A stretch of 15,333 bases of DNA from CAVQBP01 sp964448105 (GCA_964448105.1 CAYUVK010000120.1:1-15333), one strand, 5' to 3'; shown: positions 1-7,754, numbered from the stretch's first letter. A program made the numbers and translations. Notes: a model not told the origin generated them from the sequence alone.

Positions 1-45
1 TGACTACGGATCAAAAGGTTGAGGGTTCGAATCCTTCCGGGTGTA
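1..45 (+). tRNA. tRNA-Arg(ACG), 3' part only
   Basis: The window opens inside a tRNA. The anticodon loop is CTACGGA (4-10), with U33 at position 5 and anticodon ACG at 6-8, which reads CGN arginine codons after A34 is changed to inosine. The 3' anticodon stem TCAAA (11-15) can pair with the TGA seen at 1-3. The variable loop is 16-20. The T-arm is GAGGG/TTCGAAT/CCTTC (21-37), with all five pairs formed, one of them G-U. The 3' acceptor strand is CGGGTGT (38-44) and the discriminator is A45. No CCA is encoded (CAA follows), so CCA is added after transcription. The D-arm and 5' acceptor strand lie outside the window. Confidence 0.93.
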
Positions 46-81
46 CAAAACATTCCCATTTTATTAAATCAAGTTAAAAAT

Positions 82-101
82 AAAAGGTTGAGGATTCTTC
101 C
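82..101 (+). repeat. Partial copy of the tRNA-Arg 3' end
   Basis: Positions 82-93 (AAAAGGTTGAGG) repeat tRNA positions 13-24 exactly. The copy continues as ATTCTTCCG, against GTTCGAATCCTTCCG in the tRNA, which amounts to one substitution plus loss of a few bases. It therefore carries the variable loop, the 5' T-stem and part of the T-loop, and cannot fold as a T-arm. It may be a decayed second tRNA, or a scar of an att-like duplication left by an element that used the tRNA 3' end. No integrase is nearby. Confidence 0.5.
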
Positions 102-265
102 GAAGGAACTCACATATTATCCTTTAGCCCGCAGAGCAGTTGATGATAAAGTCATGAGGAAATCAACTAATTTTAATATCTATAAAAAATAAAAATTTAT
201 TCCATGACAGTATAGTCATAATAACAAATGTAGAAGTAAAAGGTTACTATACTTATATTTTACTT

Positions 266-991
266 TCATATCATTCTTTGCCTAAGCGTGGCAGCGTAAC
301 GTCTGCTTATAACAAGCGGTTCATCAATCCCTTTTAAGTATACTTTGTATGAATAATTAAACCACTCTTCAAGATGAGCCACAAATTCAATATTTATTAT
401 TGCACTACGATGTATCCTCACAAAATAATTTATTGGTAGTCTTTCTTCCCATTCTTTTAATGATTTTAAAACCAAACCTTTAAGATTTGAAGAAGTATAA
501 ATCTCAGTATAATTTCCTGCCGATGTAATTTTTATGATAGAACCGATTTTAACAAACTGGTAATTATTATTCACTGTAAGAAAAATATTATCATTAAATT
601 CTAATTTTGTTTGAATGTTCTTCTTGATTTCATGTTCCATTTTCAACCGTTCTATTGATTGTGATAATCGTTCTTTATTCACAGGTTTCATTAAGTAATC
701 TATTGCATTGATTTCAAAGGCGCGGATCGCATATTCATTATAAGCTGTAACAAAAATAATTTTCGCTTTAGAATGTATTTCCTCAAGCAAATCAAATCCT
801 GACTTGCCCGGCATTTGTATATCAAGGAATATCAAATCCGGATTTAATTTCTCAATTAATTCCTTGGTCTCCTCAACGGTTTCGGATTCACCAACTATTT
901 CGATTTCATTAAAATCCTTCAATAATGCTTTTAGGTCTTCACGGGCAAGTTCTTCATCATCAACAATTATAGATTTAAAGGTTGTTTTCAT
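266..991 (-). CDS. LytTR-family response regulator
   Basis: This 241-aa DNA-binding response regulator is of the LytR/AlgR type. Residues 6-118 form a receiver domain with the acidic pocket D11/D12, phospho-acceptor D57 (in FLDIQMPG), T82 and K102 (KPV). Residues about 137-240 form a LytTR domain, including the typical FVRIHRSAIIN segment. These regulators bind paired short direct repeats as dimers once phosphorylated. The start is well supported by AAGGAGG (complement of 996-1002) a few bases upstream. The ATG overlaps the stop of the upstream kinase (ATGA, 988-991), so translation is very likely coupled. Its targets cannot be read from the sequence. I found no clear LytTR-type repeat pair (about 9 bp, one helical turn apart) in the spacer upstream of the kinase. 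Confidence 0.93.
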   Translation of the reverse strand: MKTTFKSIIVDDEELAREDLKALLKDFNEIEIVGESETVEETKELIEKLNPDLIFLDIQMPGKSGFDLLEEIHSKAKIIFVTAYNEYAIRAFEINAIDYLMKPVNKERLSQSIERLKMEHEIKKNIQTKLEFNDNIFLTVNNNYQFVKIGSIIKITSAGNYTEIYTSSNLKGLVLKSLKEWEERLPINYFVRIHRSAIINIEFVAHLEEWFNYSYKVYLKGIDEPLVISRRYAATLRQRMI

Positions 992-2097
992 TTTACCTCC
1001 TTGTAAATCTCAATTATAATTTTAACAAATCCTGCTTCTTCTTTAATATCAATCGTATGATTATTAGGAAATGAATATTCTAATCTGCTTTTTACATTTG
1101 ATAATCCGGTGTTTGTACTTTGCCTACGATTATCGGTACTCTCTTTAAGCCAGTTCCCGGAGTTGGCCACACATATTAATAAGTTATTGTTTCTAACATT
1201 TGCATCAATCTTAATTATTAATGGTAATGCACTGGTTTGCATACCATATTTAATTGCATTTTCTGCCAGAGGATGAATAATAAAGCAGGGGACAGGGTAT
1301 TCTTCAGCCAAAGGCTCGATAGTAACATAAAACTCAAACTTACTGCCGAATCTAATTTTTTCTATTTCAAAAAAATGTTCAACAGCTTCTATTTCTTCAA
1401 TTAGCGGAACCTCGGTATTGTTCTTTACTGTCAATGAGTACCTGTAAAACTCAGACAACTTTGAAACCATCTCTTCAGCTTTTACCTGATTTGATCTGAT
1501 TAATGCTCGCAAAGAACTAAAAGAATTAAATAAAAAATGAGGATTTACCTGATAACGCAGCATTTGCAGTTGAGCACTTTGAGCCATTAGAACTAATTTT
1601 TCGGCTCTATTGTGTTCATTTGTCCAATCCAGCCAAAGTTTGATCCCAAAATAAAGCAGACTCCAGGTAGTTACCAGCGGCAGAATCTGTGTAAATCTAA
1701 ATGCAATGTAACTATACGAAGTGAAGGTTTTTATGTATTCTTTTGATTCGATGGGATTCATCAAAACATAAATTAAATGAGAGGCAGTGTACATAATGAA
1801 TGATACAATTAGTGAGCAAATTAAAGTAAATCCCAGCACCATCATCAAGGATTTTGCTCTATAAGGAAACTTTTTATAGATTGCTCTAAGGCCGATGGTA
1901 CTAAAATAACCTGTCGTCCATTGTAGAGTATTGTCAATAAACGCGTGCCAGCTGTTTAATACAAGCTCCGGGGAAACAATAAAAGTATCAACTGCAATAA
2001 AAATTATCCAGCCAATAGAATTTATAATCCAGAAGGAAGGGTACCCTCGTTTTATTACACTCTTTCTAAACAAACTTTCAAGAGTATCTTTAATCAT
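988..2097 (-). CDS. LytS/YehU-type sensor histidine kinase
   Basis: This 369-aa membrane sensor kinase is the partner of the following LytTR regulator. The N-terminal 155 residues hold three to four hydrophobic segments (about 21-41, possibly 60-73, 83-111, 127-152) with short loops and no large extracytoplasmic domain, so the stimulus is probably sensed in or at the membrane. A short linker leads to the His_kinase domain, with QVNPHFLFN and phospho-accepting H187. The ATPase domain has an N-box (HPLAENAIKYGM, 275-286) and a G-box (NTGLSNVKSRL, 329-339). The length is normal for the family. The start is preceded only by a weak AGAG, so it is less certain than the regulator's. The 4-bp overlap with the regulator marks a two-gene operon. 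Confidence 0.92.
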   Translation of the reverse strand: MIKDTLESLFRKSVIKRGYPSFWIINSIGWIIFIAVDTFIVSPELVLNSWHAFIDNTLQWTTGYFSTIGLRAIYKKFPYRAKSLMMVLGFTLICSLIVSFIMYTASHLIYVLMNPIESKEYIKTFTSYSYIAFRFTQILPLVTTWSLLYFGIKLWLDWTNEHNRAEKLVLMAQSAQLQMLRYQVNPHFLFNSFSSLRALIRSNQVKAEEMVSKLSEFYRYSLTVKNNTEVPLIEEIEAVEHFFEIEKIRFGSKFEFYVTIEPLAEEYPVPCFIIHPLAENAIKYGMQTSALPLIIKIDANVRNNNLLICVANSGNWLKESTDNRRQSTNTGLSNVKSRLEYSFPNNHTIDIKEEAGFVKIIIEIYKEVK

Positions 2098-2135
2098 CTC
2101 TATAATAATGATACTTATTACGGGAATTTGGATTA

Positions 2136-2170
2136 CAAAAGTATATTAATTCATATTGAATCTAAATCAA
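2136..2170 (-). promoter_or_regulatory. Candidate Bacteroidota-type promoter for the kinase/regulator operon
   Basis: On the minus strand, TACTTTTG (complement of 2136-2143) fits the TAnnTTTG -7 consensus of Bacteroidota sigma-A promoters. A TTG (complement of 2168-2170) sits 24 bp upstream of it, one base outside the usual spacing. It would give a leader of about 35 nt before the kinase ATG at 2097. The base composition makes chance matches likely. Confidence 0.3.
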
Positions 2171-2402
2171 TATTCATTTGAGCGGTCGTATTTTTACTCG
2201 AAAGATCGTTACCAAATTCAAAAAGCAATGATTTTATTTATTCAGATAATCAAATTTGTAAAATTTACCAAAGATTTATTGTCTGCCTTTCGCTTATTTA
2301 AACATTCATATTGATCTCTTAAATAAGAATTCTGCCATTTGAATAAAAAATATTTCCAAATTTGATCTTACTATATAATTTCGGTACTGTAATAATTCAT
2401 TG

Positions 2403-2430
2403 TTGATAAAACATTTACGGAGATTATAAC
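2403..2430 (+). promoter_or_regulatory. Candidate sigma70-like promoter for the M16C peptidase gene
   Basis: TTGATA (2403-2408) and TATAAC (2425-2430) each match the classical -35/-10 hexamers at five of six positions, with a 16-bp spacer. Transcription would begin near 2437 and place both leader hairpins (2480-2534) in a 5' leader of about 155 nt. The match may be chance in such AT-rich DNA. Confidence 0.33.
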
Positions 2431-2479
2431 AACATTATTGGGGTTAGATAAAAATATTTTTTTCAGTAAAAGAAAATTA

Positions 2480-2534
2480 AGTAACTCAAATGTAAGTTAC
2501 TAAAACCAAATATTCCAAGGATTTTATTGGTTTT
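2480..2534 (+). promoter_or_regulatory. Two abutting hairpins in the M16C leader
   Basis: Hairpin 1 pairs AGTAACT (2480-2486) with AGTTACT (2495-2501) around an 8-nt loop. Hairpin 2 begins at the next base and pairs AAAACCAA (2502-2509) with TTGGTTTT (2527-2534) around a 17-nt loop. It is followed by one more T and then CGGG, so the T-run is five bases. The second resembles a weak intrinsic terminator about 55 nt before the start codon, so attenuation is conceivable. Equally, these may be chance AT-rich inverted repeats. Confidence 0.35.
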
Positions 2535-2578
2535 TCGGGTAATAGAAATCAAATGAGATTTAAATTATTCACATTATT

Positions 2579-2584
2579 AAAGGA
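2579..2584 (+). promoter_or_regulatory. Ribosome binding site that decides the M16C start
   Basis: AAAGGA stands 7 bases before ATG 2592. The in-frame upstream ATG at 2553 has no such site and would add 13 polar residues in front of a clean signal peptide, so 2592 is preferred. Confidence 0.6.
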
Positions 2585-2591
2585 CAATAAA

Positions 2592-5579
2592 ATGAATAAA
2601 ATAAAATTGGTTTTACGGTTTTTAATTATGCTGGTGTTTGTGCATTCATTATGCTTTGCCGAAGAATATAAGAAAGGCGAGATATATTCAGGATTTAAAT
2701 TGCTGGAAAAGCGGTTTGTTAAAGAAGTCAATGCAGAATGTTTGTATTTCGAACATGTTAAGAGCAGGGCAAGATTATTTAAAATTGCCGCTGAAGATAA
2801 AAATAAATTCTTTAGTATAGCTTTTAAAACGGACCCCGAATCAGATTGCGGAACTCCGCACATAATGGAACATTCGGTTTTAAATGGATCAATAAATTTC
2901 CCGGTGAAAAGCCCTTATGATGAATTGAGAAAAGGATCACTCAGTACATTCATGAATGCCTTTACAGGGGATGATCTCACATGTTATCCCATCGCCAGTA
3001 TGAATGAAAAGGATTACTTTAATTTAATGCATGTATATCTGGATGCTGTTTTTAATCCACGTATCTACGATGATCCCCGCATATTGGAACAAGAAGGCTG
3101 GCATTATGAAATGGAAAAAGTTGACGGGTCAATAACGTATAAGGGAGTAGTTTATAATGAAATGAAGGGAGCTTTTTCCAATCCGACCCGAGAACTTAAC
3201 TATCAGATGTATAAAAATTTATTTCCGGATAATGGATATCGGTTCACTGCCGGAGGTTATCCTTCTGCCATTCCAAAATTAATTTACAATGAATTTAAAA
3301 ATTATCATAGGAAATATTATCATCCGGCAAATAGCTATATTCTTCTTTACGGTGATGCAGATTTAGCTAAAGAACTAGCTTTTATTGATAAAGAATATTT
3401 ATCGAATTACAATACAGCTCCTCGTCCGATTACTTTTCCTCTTCAAAAACCTTTTAGTGCAATGAAGCAAGTAACAAGCCAATATCCTGTTGCCGAAGGA
3501 AGTGAAACCGAAAATCAAACATATCTTTCACTTAGTTTTGTTGCCGGACTGAACACTGATAGAGCTTTAGTTATGGCATTGAATACCCTAGCTGATGTAT
3601 TGATAAATCAAGAATCGGCTCCTGTTCGTTTAGCATTGCAGGAAGCTGGGATCGGGAAAGATGTGAGTGCATCTGTGGATGAATTGCAGCAAAATGTATT
3701 TCAGATAATTGTTCAGAATGCCAATTCATCAGATAAAGATAGATTCCGTGATATTGTATTTCAGACCCTTCGTGATGTTGTTGAAAAAGGATTGGATAAA
3801 AAAGCCGTCGAAGGTTCGATTAACCGTGCTGAATTTCTATTGCGTGAAGGCAATACTCCTCAGAAAGGATTGGTGTACAATTTTCAAATACTTCCAGGCT
3901 GGTTTTTTGCTGATGACCCGTATTTAACTCTAGAATACGAAAAACCGTTAGCAAAAGTTAAAACAGCACTTGAAACAGACTATCTGGAATCGATAATTCA
4001 AAATTATTTTATAGATAATCCACATGCGCTCCTTCTTATAATGGAACCTAAACCTGGATTGGAGAAGGAGAACAAAGCCATAATTGAAAAAGAGCTAAAA
4101 AATTATGAAGGAACTCTTAGTACAAACGATAAAGAATTATTAGTAAAAGAAACAAAAGAATTAATTGCTTATCAGAAAAAGGAGGATTCCCCGGAAGCTC
4201 TTTCAACAATTCCTGTTCTCGATTTGGAAGATGTAAACCGGGACGCAACATGGTACTCGATAGATGAGAGAAAGGTATCTGATGCCCCGGTTCTTTATTA
4301 TGAAGATTTCACAAATAATATAGTTTATACAAGATTTTTATTCGATGTGCGTGTTCTTCCGCAAGAATTGATTCCTTACGCCGCTCTTCTTACCGAAGTT
4401 TTAGGAAATCAGAATACGGAAAATTATTCTTACGGGGAATTGGATAAAGAATTGAATATTCACACAGGAGGATTTAATGCTTTCATGATAAACTTTTTTG
4501 AAAACCAGGATGACAAAACCTTTATGCCGAAGTTTGTTATTAACTCGAAAGCTTTGAATGTGAAATTAGATAAATTGTTTGAGCTGACAGATGAAATTGT
4601 GAATCATACCCGTTTAACCGATATAACTCGTTTAAAGGCAATAATCACACGGCATCAATCTCAATTGGATGAAAAGGTAAAACAGGATGGTTATGGTTAT
4701 GCTCAAGGTCGTCTCATTTCCTATTTCAATAATTCCGGTATGTTTAACGAACTGACTAATGGATTTGAATACTATTGGTTTGTTACAAAACTTGCAAACG
4801 ATTTTGATAAAATGCATAAAGAAATTACTGATAAACTGGTCAAAACCGCTACACTGCTTTTCACAAAACAGAATTTAACTGCGACTGTTACTTGCGGAAA
4901 AAATGATTATCAAATGTATTCTGATAACCTGGAGAATTTTGTTAATACTCTCCCTGATGGCAAAGCTGAATATCAAAATTGGAAATTTAATCTCGAACCA
5001 AAAAATGAAGGATTTCTTACACCATCAAAAGTACAATATGTAATAGAAGGTTATAATTTTAAGAAACTTGGTTATAACTGGAGTGGAAAAATGCTTGTGT
5101 TAAATCGAATGCTTTCGAGAGATTTTTTGCATAACAGGGTACGGGTAGTAGGTGGTGCATATGGTGGATTTAGCATTTTCAATCAAAACGGGCTTGTTTT
5201 ATTTAATTCGTACCGGGATCCGAATCTTAAGGAAACCCTGGATAATTACAATGCAATAACAGATTATCTTGATAAACTAGACTTTTCCAATGATGAAGTA
5301 ACAAAATATATTATCGGGACAATATCGTCTATTGATAATCCGTATACACCCTCTCAAAAAGGAAATATTGCTGTTCAAAATTATTTGGAAAGAACAAGTA
5401 AAGAAGATGTTCAAAGAGAGCGTAACGAAATTCTCAATACAACTTTGAGAGATATAAAAGGGATGAAAAAAATGATGGAGGATGTACTGAATAAGAATAC
5501 CTTTTGCGTTTACGGAAATGAAGAAAAAATACAGACTCAAAAAGAGCTATTCGGGAAAATTGAAAAACTTAGTCGTTGA
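2592..5579 (+). CDS. Exported M16C zinc metallopeptidase (PreP/insulinase class)
   Basis: This 995-aa protein has the single-chain, two-half architecture and length of presequence-protease-type M16C peptidases, which enclose and degrade unfolded peptides up to a few tens of residues. The inverted zinc motif is HIMEH (H90, E93, H94). The third zinc ligand is E190 in YNEMKG. Around the motif, the GxxKYPxK-like region is replaced by NFPVKSPYDELRKGS, normal for the family. The C-terminal half has RVVGGAYGG (about residues 848-857), the substrate-binding Arg/Tyr loop. Residues 1-22 form a signal peptide with likely cleavage after CFA, which suggests a periplasmic or surface location. Mitochondrial and chloroplast homologues act in organelles instead. 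A frame-consistent upstream ATG at 2553 is possible but less likely. It is transcribed away from the kinase operon. A hairpin covers its stop. Confidence 0.92.
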   Translation: MNKIKLVLRFLIMLVFVHSLCFAEEYKKGEIYSGFKLLEKRFVKEVNAECLYFEHVKSRARLFKIAAEDKNKFFSIAFKTDPESDCGTPHIMEHSVLNGSINFPVKSPYDELRKGSLSTFMNAFTGDDLTCYPIASMNEKDYFNLMHVYLDAVFNPRIYDDPRILEQEGWHYEMEKVDGSITYKGVVYNEMKGAFSNPTRELNYQMYKNLFPDNGYRFTAGGYPSAIPKLIYNEFKNYHRKYYHPANSYILLYGDADLAKELAFIDKEYLSNYNTAPRPITFPLQKPFSAMKQVTSQYPVAEGSETENQTYLSLSFVAGLNTDRALVMALNTLADVLINQESAPVRLALQEAGIGKDVSASVDELQQNVFQIIVQNANSSDKDRFRDIVFQTLRDVVEKGLDKKAVEGSINRAEFLLREGNTPQKGLVYNFQILPGWFFADDPYLTLEYEKPLAKVKTALETDYLESIIQNYFIDNPHALLLIMEPKPGLEKENKAIIEKELKNYEGTLSTNDKELLVKETKELIAYQKKEDSPEALSTIPVLDLEDVNRDATWYSIDERKVSDAPVLYYEDFTNNIVYTRFLFDVRVLPQELIPYAALLTEVLGNQNTENYSYGELDKELNIHTGGFNAFMINFFENQDDKTFMPKFVINSKALNVKLDKLFELTDEIVNHTRLTDITRLKAIITRHQSQLDEKVKQDGYGYAQGRLISYFNNSGMFNELTNGFEYYWFVTKLANDFDKMHKEITDKLVKTATLLFTKQNLTATVTCGKNDYQMYSDNLENFVNTLPDGKAEYQNWKFNLEPKNEGFLTPSKVQYVIEGYNFKKLGYNWSGKMLVLNRMLSRDFLHNRVRVVGGAYGGFSIFNQNGLVLFNSYRDPNLKETLDNYNAITDYLDKLDFSNDEVTKYIIGTISSIDNPYTPSQKGNIAVQNYLERTSKEDVQRERNEILNTTLRDIKGMKKMMEDVLNKNTFCVYGNEEKIQTQKELFGKIEKLSR

Positions 5580-5592
5580 CTTTCAATTTTTT
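5556..5592 (+). terminator. Terminator-like hairpin over the M16C stop codon
   Basis: A perfect 10-bp stem, AAAATTGAAA (5556-5565) with TTTCAATTTT (5581-5590), encloses a 15-nt loop that holds the stop codon. The 3' arm runs into six T residues (5587-5592). The stem is AT-rich and therefore weak, but position and shape fit an intrinsic terminator that separates the M16C gene from the CPBP pair. Confidence 0.45.
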
Positions 5593-5669
5593 GTTGTACA
5601 TAACACATAATGAAAAACTGTTTTTTAAGGAAATACATTTAGTTTTTAATATAGGCTCTTTATTAATAA

Positions 5670-6587
5670 TTGGTGTTAAAGTTGTATTATAATAAAAGTG
5701 ACGAATTATTCACGAAAGTTTTTCCCCAAAACCAGATTGGAAAATTTATTCAATTTCCAATTACAAGGTTATTTATTGCTCTTTTATTCCTTCTTCCAGT
5801 TTCTTTTTTAGCGAATTTAGTAGGATTAGAACTTATTAAATCATTGGGGGAACCATATTACACTCTATTAAGATACCTAAGGGGCATAATATTTTTTGTA
5901 TTATTCCTAATAGCTTATAGATCATACACCAATTATGTAGAAAAAAGAAAAGCGCTTGAATTTAATACAAAAAGTCTTATACCAGAATTTGGATTAGGAT
6001 TTATTATGTCTATGAGTATTGTATGCTTTATGGTTGCTTTGATGATGTTATTAGGTTACTACAAAATTGATTCCTTCAACTCTCCCAAGATTCTAACTGA
6101 CAGAACAGTCGTTTACTATATGGGGTCGTTTACTGAAGAACTCTTGTTTAGAGTTATATTATTCAAGCTGGTCGAAGAATTCGCCGGTAGCTGGATAGGT
6201 ATTGCTGTACAGGGTTTGGTTTTTGGTTTTGCCCATATTGGAAATGAGAATGCAACGATATTGACTTCACTTTCACTCGTAGTTTCAGACACAATATTAT
6301 TTGGCGCTGCTTATATGCTGACGAGAAGGATCTGGTTGATATGGGGATTGCACTTTAGCTGGAATTTTTTTCAGGAAGGTATATTCGGAATGCCCAATTC
6401 CGGTTTTCAGAGAGATGGATTAATTAAACCAATAATTAATGGTCCGGAATGGATTACGGGTGGAAGGTTTGGTATCGAAGCTTCAATTATTGTAATCGTA
6501 ATCTGGTTTATTATTGGACTGTTAATTTTAAGAAAAGCGATTGAAAAAAAACAACTAGTTTTGGCGACCTGGAAAAGGAAAATATAA
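5670..6587 (+). CDS. CPBP-family intramembrane protease (CAAX/Abi), first of a pair
   Basis: This 305-aa polytopic membrane protein belongs to the CPBP (CAAX prenyl protease/bacteriocin-processing, Rce1-like) family. Catalytic motifs are in order: EELLFR (E156, E157, R161), FGFAHIGN (H189) and HFSWN (H228, N232). About seven hydrophobic segments span residues 33-290. Bacterial members have been linked to peptide or bacteriocin maturation and to self-immunity; no substrate can be named here. The start is unusual. An in-frame TAA (5667-5669) directly precedes TTG 5670, so only TTG 5670, GTG 5673 or TTG 5682 can serve before the first membrane segment, and none has a good ribosome binding site. 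The next CPBP gene begins one base after the stop, so the two form an operon. Confidence 0.87.
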   Translation: MVLKLYYNKSDELFTKVFPQNQIGKFIQFPITRLFIALLFLLPVSFLANLVGLELIKSLGEPYYTLLRYLRGIIFFVLFLIAYRSYTNYVEKRKALEFNTKSLIPEFGLGFIMSMSIVCFMVALMMLLGYYKIDSFNSPKILTDRTVVYYMGSFTEELLFRVILFKLVEEFAGSWIGIAVQGLVFGFAHIGNENATILTSLSLVVSDTILFGAAYMLTRRIWLIWGLHFSWNFFQEGIFGMPNSGFQRDGLIKPIINGPEWITGGRFGIEASIIVIVIWFIIGLLILRKAIEKKQLVLATWKRKI

Positions 6588-6588
6588 T

Positions 6589-7293
6589 ATGAAAAATGTG
6601 TCTGCAAGAAATGCACTATACATCTCCATCGTTTTCATTATTGTCGTGTGGATTGTTAAAGTAATTAGAAATACTGTCTTCCTCAATAGTATTCTGTCTG
6701 TTTTCGAATCCATGCCTCACGTATTTCTACAAGCTTTTATAACTGCCATTCTGGTAATAATATGTGTGACATTTTTATTGCGATTGTCGAAAGAAAAATA
6801 TCTTGATATCGGATTCAAAAAAGATAATTTATTAAAGCAGTTAAGAAACGGATTTTTATTTGGAACACTCATATTTATTATAGATACTTTTATCACCGGG
6901 CCTATAATAAATATCTTAATTCCTAAATCAGTAGAGCAGGGAATTGATATAAGTAAATTGTTTAATAATTCCGGCTATGTAATCATTTTCCTATTTATAG
7001 GATTATTTAAGGGAGGTTTTTCAGAAGAATTGTGGAGAATTTTTGTATTAACCAGATTTGAAAAAACATTTGGAAGGTTTGGACTTATCTTCGCCCTGAT
7101 ATTAAGCTCAATAATATTTGGAATCGGCCATTTATATCAGGGACTCAGCGGCATGATTTCGATTTCAATAATTGGATTCTTATATGCATTAGTTTACTTA
7201 AGGAAGAGATCTGCATTGGAAGCAGTTTTTGCTCATGCGACTGAGAATACAATCAGTATAATCTTAGGATATATTGTGTATGCCGGTAATTGA
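6589..7293 (+). CDS. CPBP-family intramembrane protease, second of a pair
   Basis: This 234-aa membrane protein has the same catalytic pattern as its neighbour: EELWR (E146, E147, R150), FGIGHLYQG (H181) and FAHATEN (H216, N220). There are about six hydrophobic segments (10-27, 47-66, 86-110, 129-144, 165-182, 187-204) and a final hydrophobic tail. It is shorter than the first CPBP protein by one N-terminal helix and a C-terminal extension. Outside the motifs the two look clearly diverged, so this is an old duplication or an acquired pair rather than a recent copy. AAAGGA upstream gives a good ribosome binding site for ATG 6589, one base after the previous stop. Both copies keep all the motif residues, so both are probably active. 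Confidence 0.87.
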   Translation: MKNVSARNALYISIVFIIVVWIVKVIRNTVFLNSILSVFESMPHVFLQAFITAILVIICVTFLLRLSKEKYLDIGFKKDNLLKQLRNGFLFGTLIFIIDTFITGPIINILIPKSVEQGIDISKLFNNSGYVIIFLFIGLFKGGFSEELWRIFVLTRFEKTFGRFGLIFALILSSIIFGIGHLYQGLSGMISISIIGFLYALVYLRKRSALEAVFAHATENTISIILGYIVYAGN

Positions 7294-7454
7294 TGATATT
7301 AAGCAAATGGGTTTAATAGACGAATGGAATATTTTTCATTAAAGGATCCTGATGATAACACTTAGAGTATATAATGAATTTTGTCGCGGGAAGATTAATA
7401 GGTTACTAGATTAACTAAACATTAGGTAAAAATAGATGGTATAGGAGGAGTAAA

Positions 7455-7649
7455 ATGAATAATTGGATAATATTTATAATCGGTGCATTAATAGGAATAG
7501 GTCTGGGAAGTTATTTTACGGCCCTTGCTAAACCGCAAAAGCAATGGTCGGAATTAACAGAAAGAGAAAAGAAAATTAGAATATGGTTTCTATCTACTGC
7601 CATGATTTTGCTGATGGGTGGAGTTGTGGTTTTATTCCTTTACAATTAA
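7455..7649 (+). CDS. Small two-helix membrane protein, unknown function
   Basis: This 64-aa protein is not recognised. It has a strong ribosome binding site (AGGAGG at 7443-7448, six bases before ATG), which supports it as a real gene. Residues 3-25 form one membrane helix with glycine spacing (IGALIGIGLGSYF). Residues 26-45 form a charged linker (WSELTEREKKIRIW), and residues 46-62 form a second helix. It lies 161 bp after the second CPBP gene and 105 bp before a lipoprotein gene, all on the same strand. By position it could be a partner or substrate of the membrane proteases, but nothing in the sequence shows this. Confidence 0.72.
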   Translation: MNNWIIFIIGALIGIGLGSYFTALAKPQKQWSELTEREKKIRIWFLSTAMILLMGGVVVLFLYN

Positions 7650-7693
7650 AGGTTTATCTATTAATGAAAACTAGTATTTAAAGAATATTACTT

Positions 7694-7708
7694 AAAGCTC
7701 AAAGCTTT
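7694..7708 (+). terminator. Small hairpin after the 64-aa gene
   Basis: AAAGCT (7694-7699) and AGCTTT (7703-7708) form a tight 6-bp hairpin with a 3-nt loop, followed by TA rather than a T-run. It lies 45 bp after the small membrane protein gene. It is only a weak terminator candidate. Confidence 0.25.
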
Positions 7709-7754
7709 TACTGTTCTAAAAATAAGTTATAAAAAAAATTTAAGGAGATTAGAA

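Larger units (their letters stand above)
2098..2591. other. Divergent intergenic spacer (494 bp)
   Basis: The spacer lies between the leftward kinase/regulator operon and the rightward M16C peptidase gene, so it should carry promoters in both directions. It is very AT-rich. It contains the promoter-like elements and the hairpin pair listed separately, a TATAAT at 2374-2379 without a convincing upstream partner, and an 8-bp direct repeat TTACCAAA at 2209-2216 and 2265-2272, too widely spaced for a LytTR site. An open frame of 28 codons (2228-2314) has no ribosome binding site and I do not call it a gene. Confidence 0.6.

Noticed and set aside
209..253. 8-bp inverted repeat AGTATAGT (209-216) / ACTATACT (246-253) downstream of the response regulator
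   Set aside because: The loop is 29 nt and no T-run follows on the minus strand, so it does not qualify as a terminator. It is kept only as an observation.
804..1019. Plus-strand open frame opposite the response regulator
   Set aside because: It lies entirely antisense to the receiver-domain codons, has no ribosome binding site, and its product is low-complexity serine-rich.
2228..2314. 28-codon frame in the divergent spacer
   Set aside because: No ribosome binding site, hydrophobic AT-driven composition and no recognisable motif; chance frames of this size are expected.
4632..4817. Minus-strand open frame within the M16C gene
   Set aside because: A shadow of a long, well-supported coding region; no start signal and no motif.
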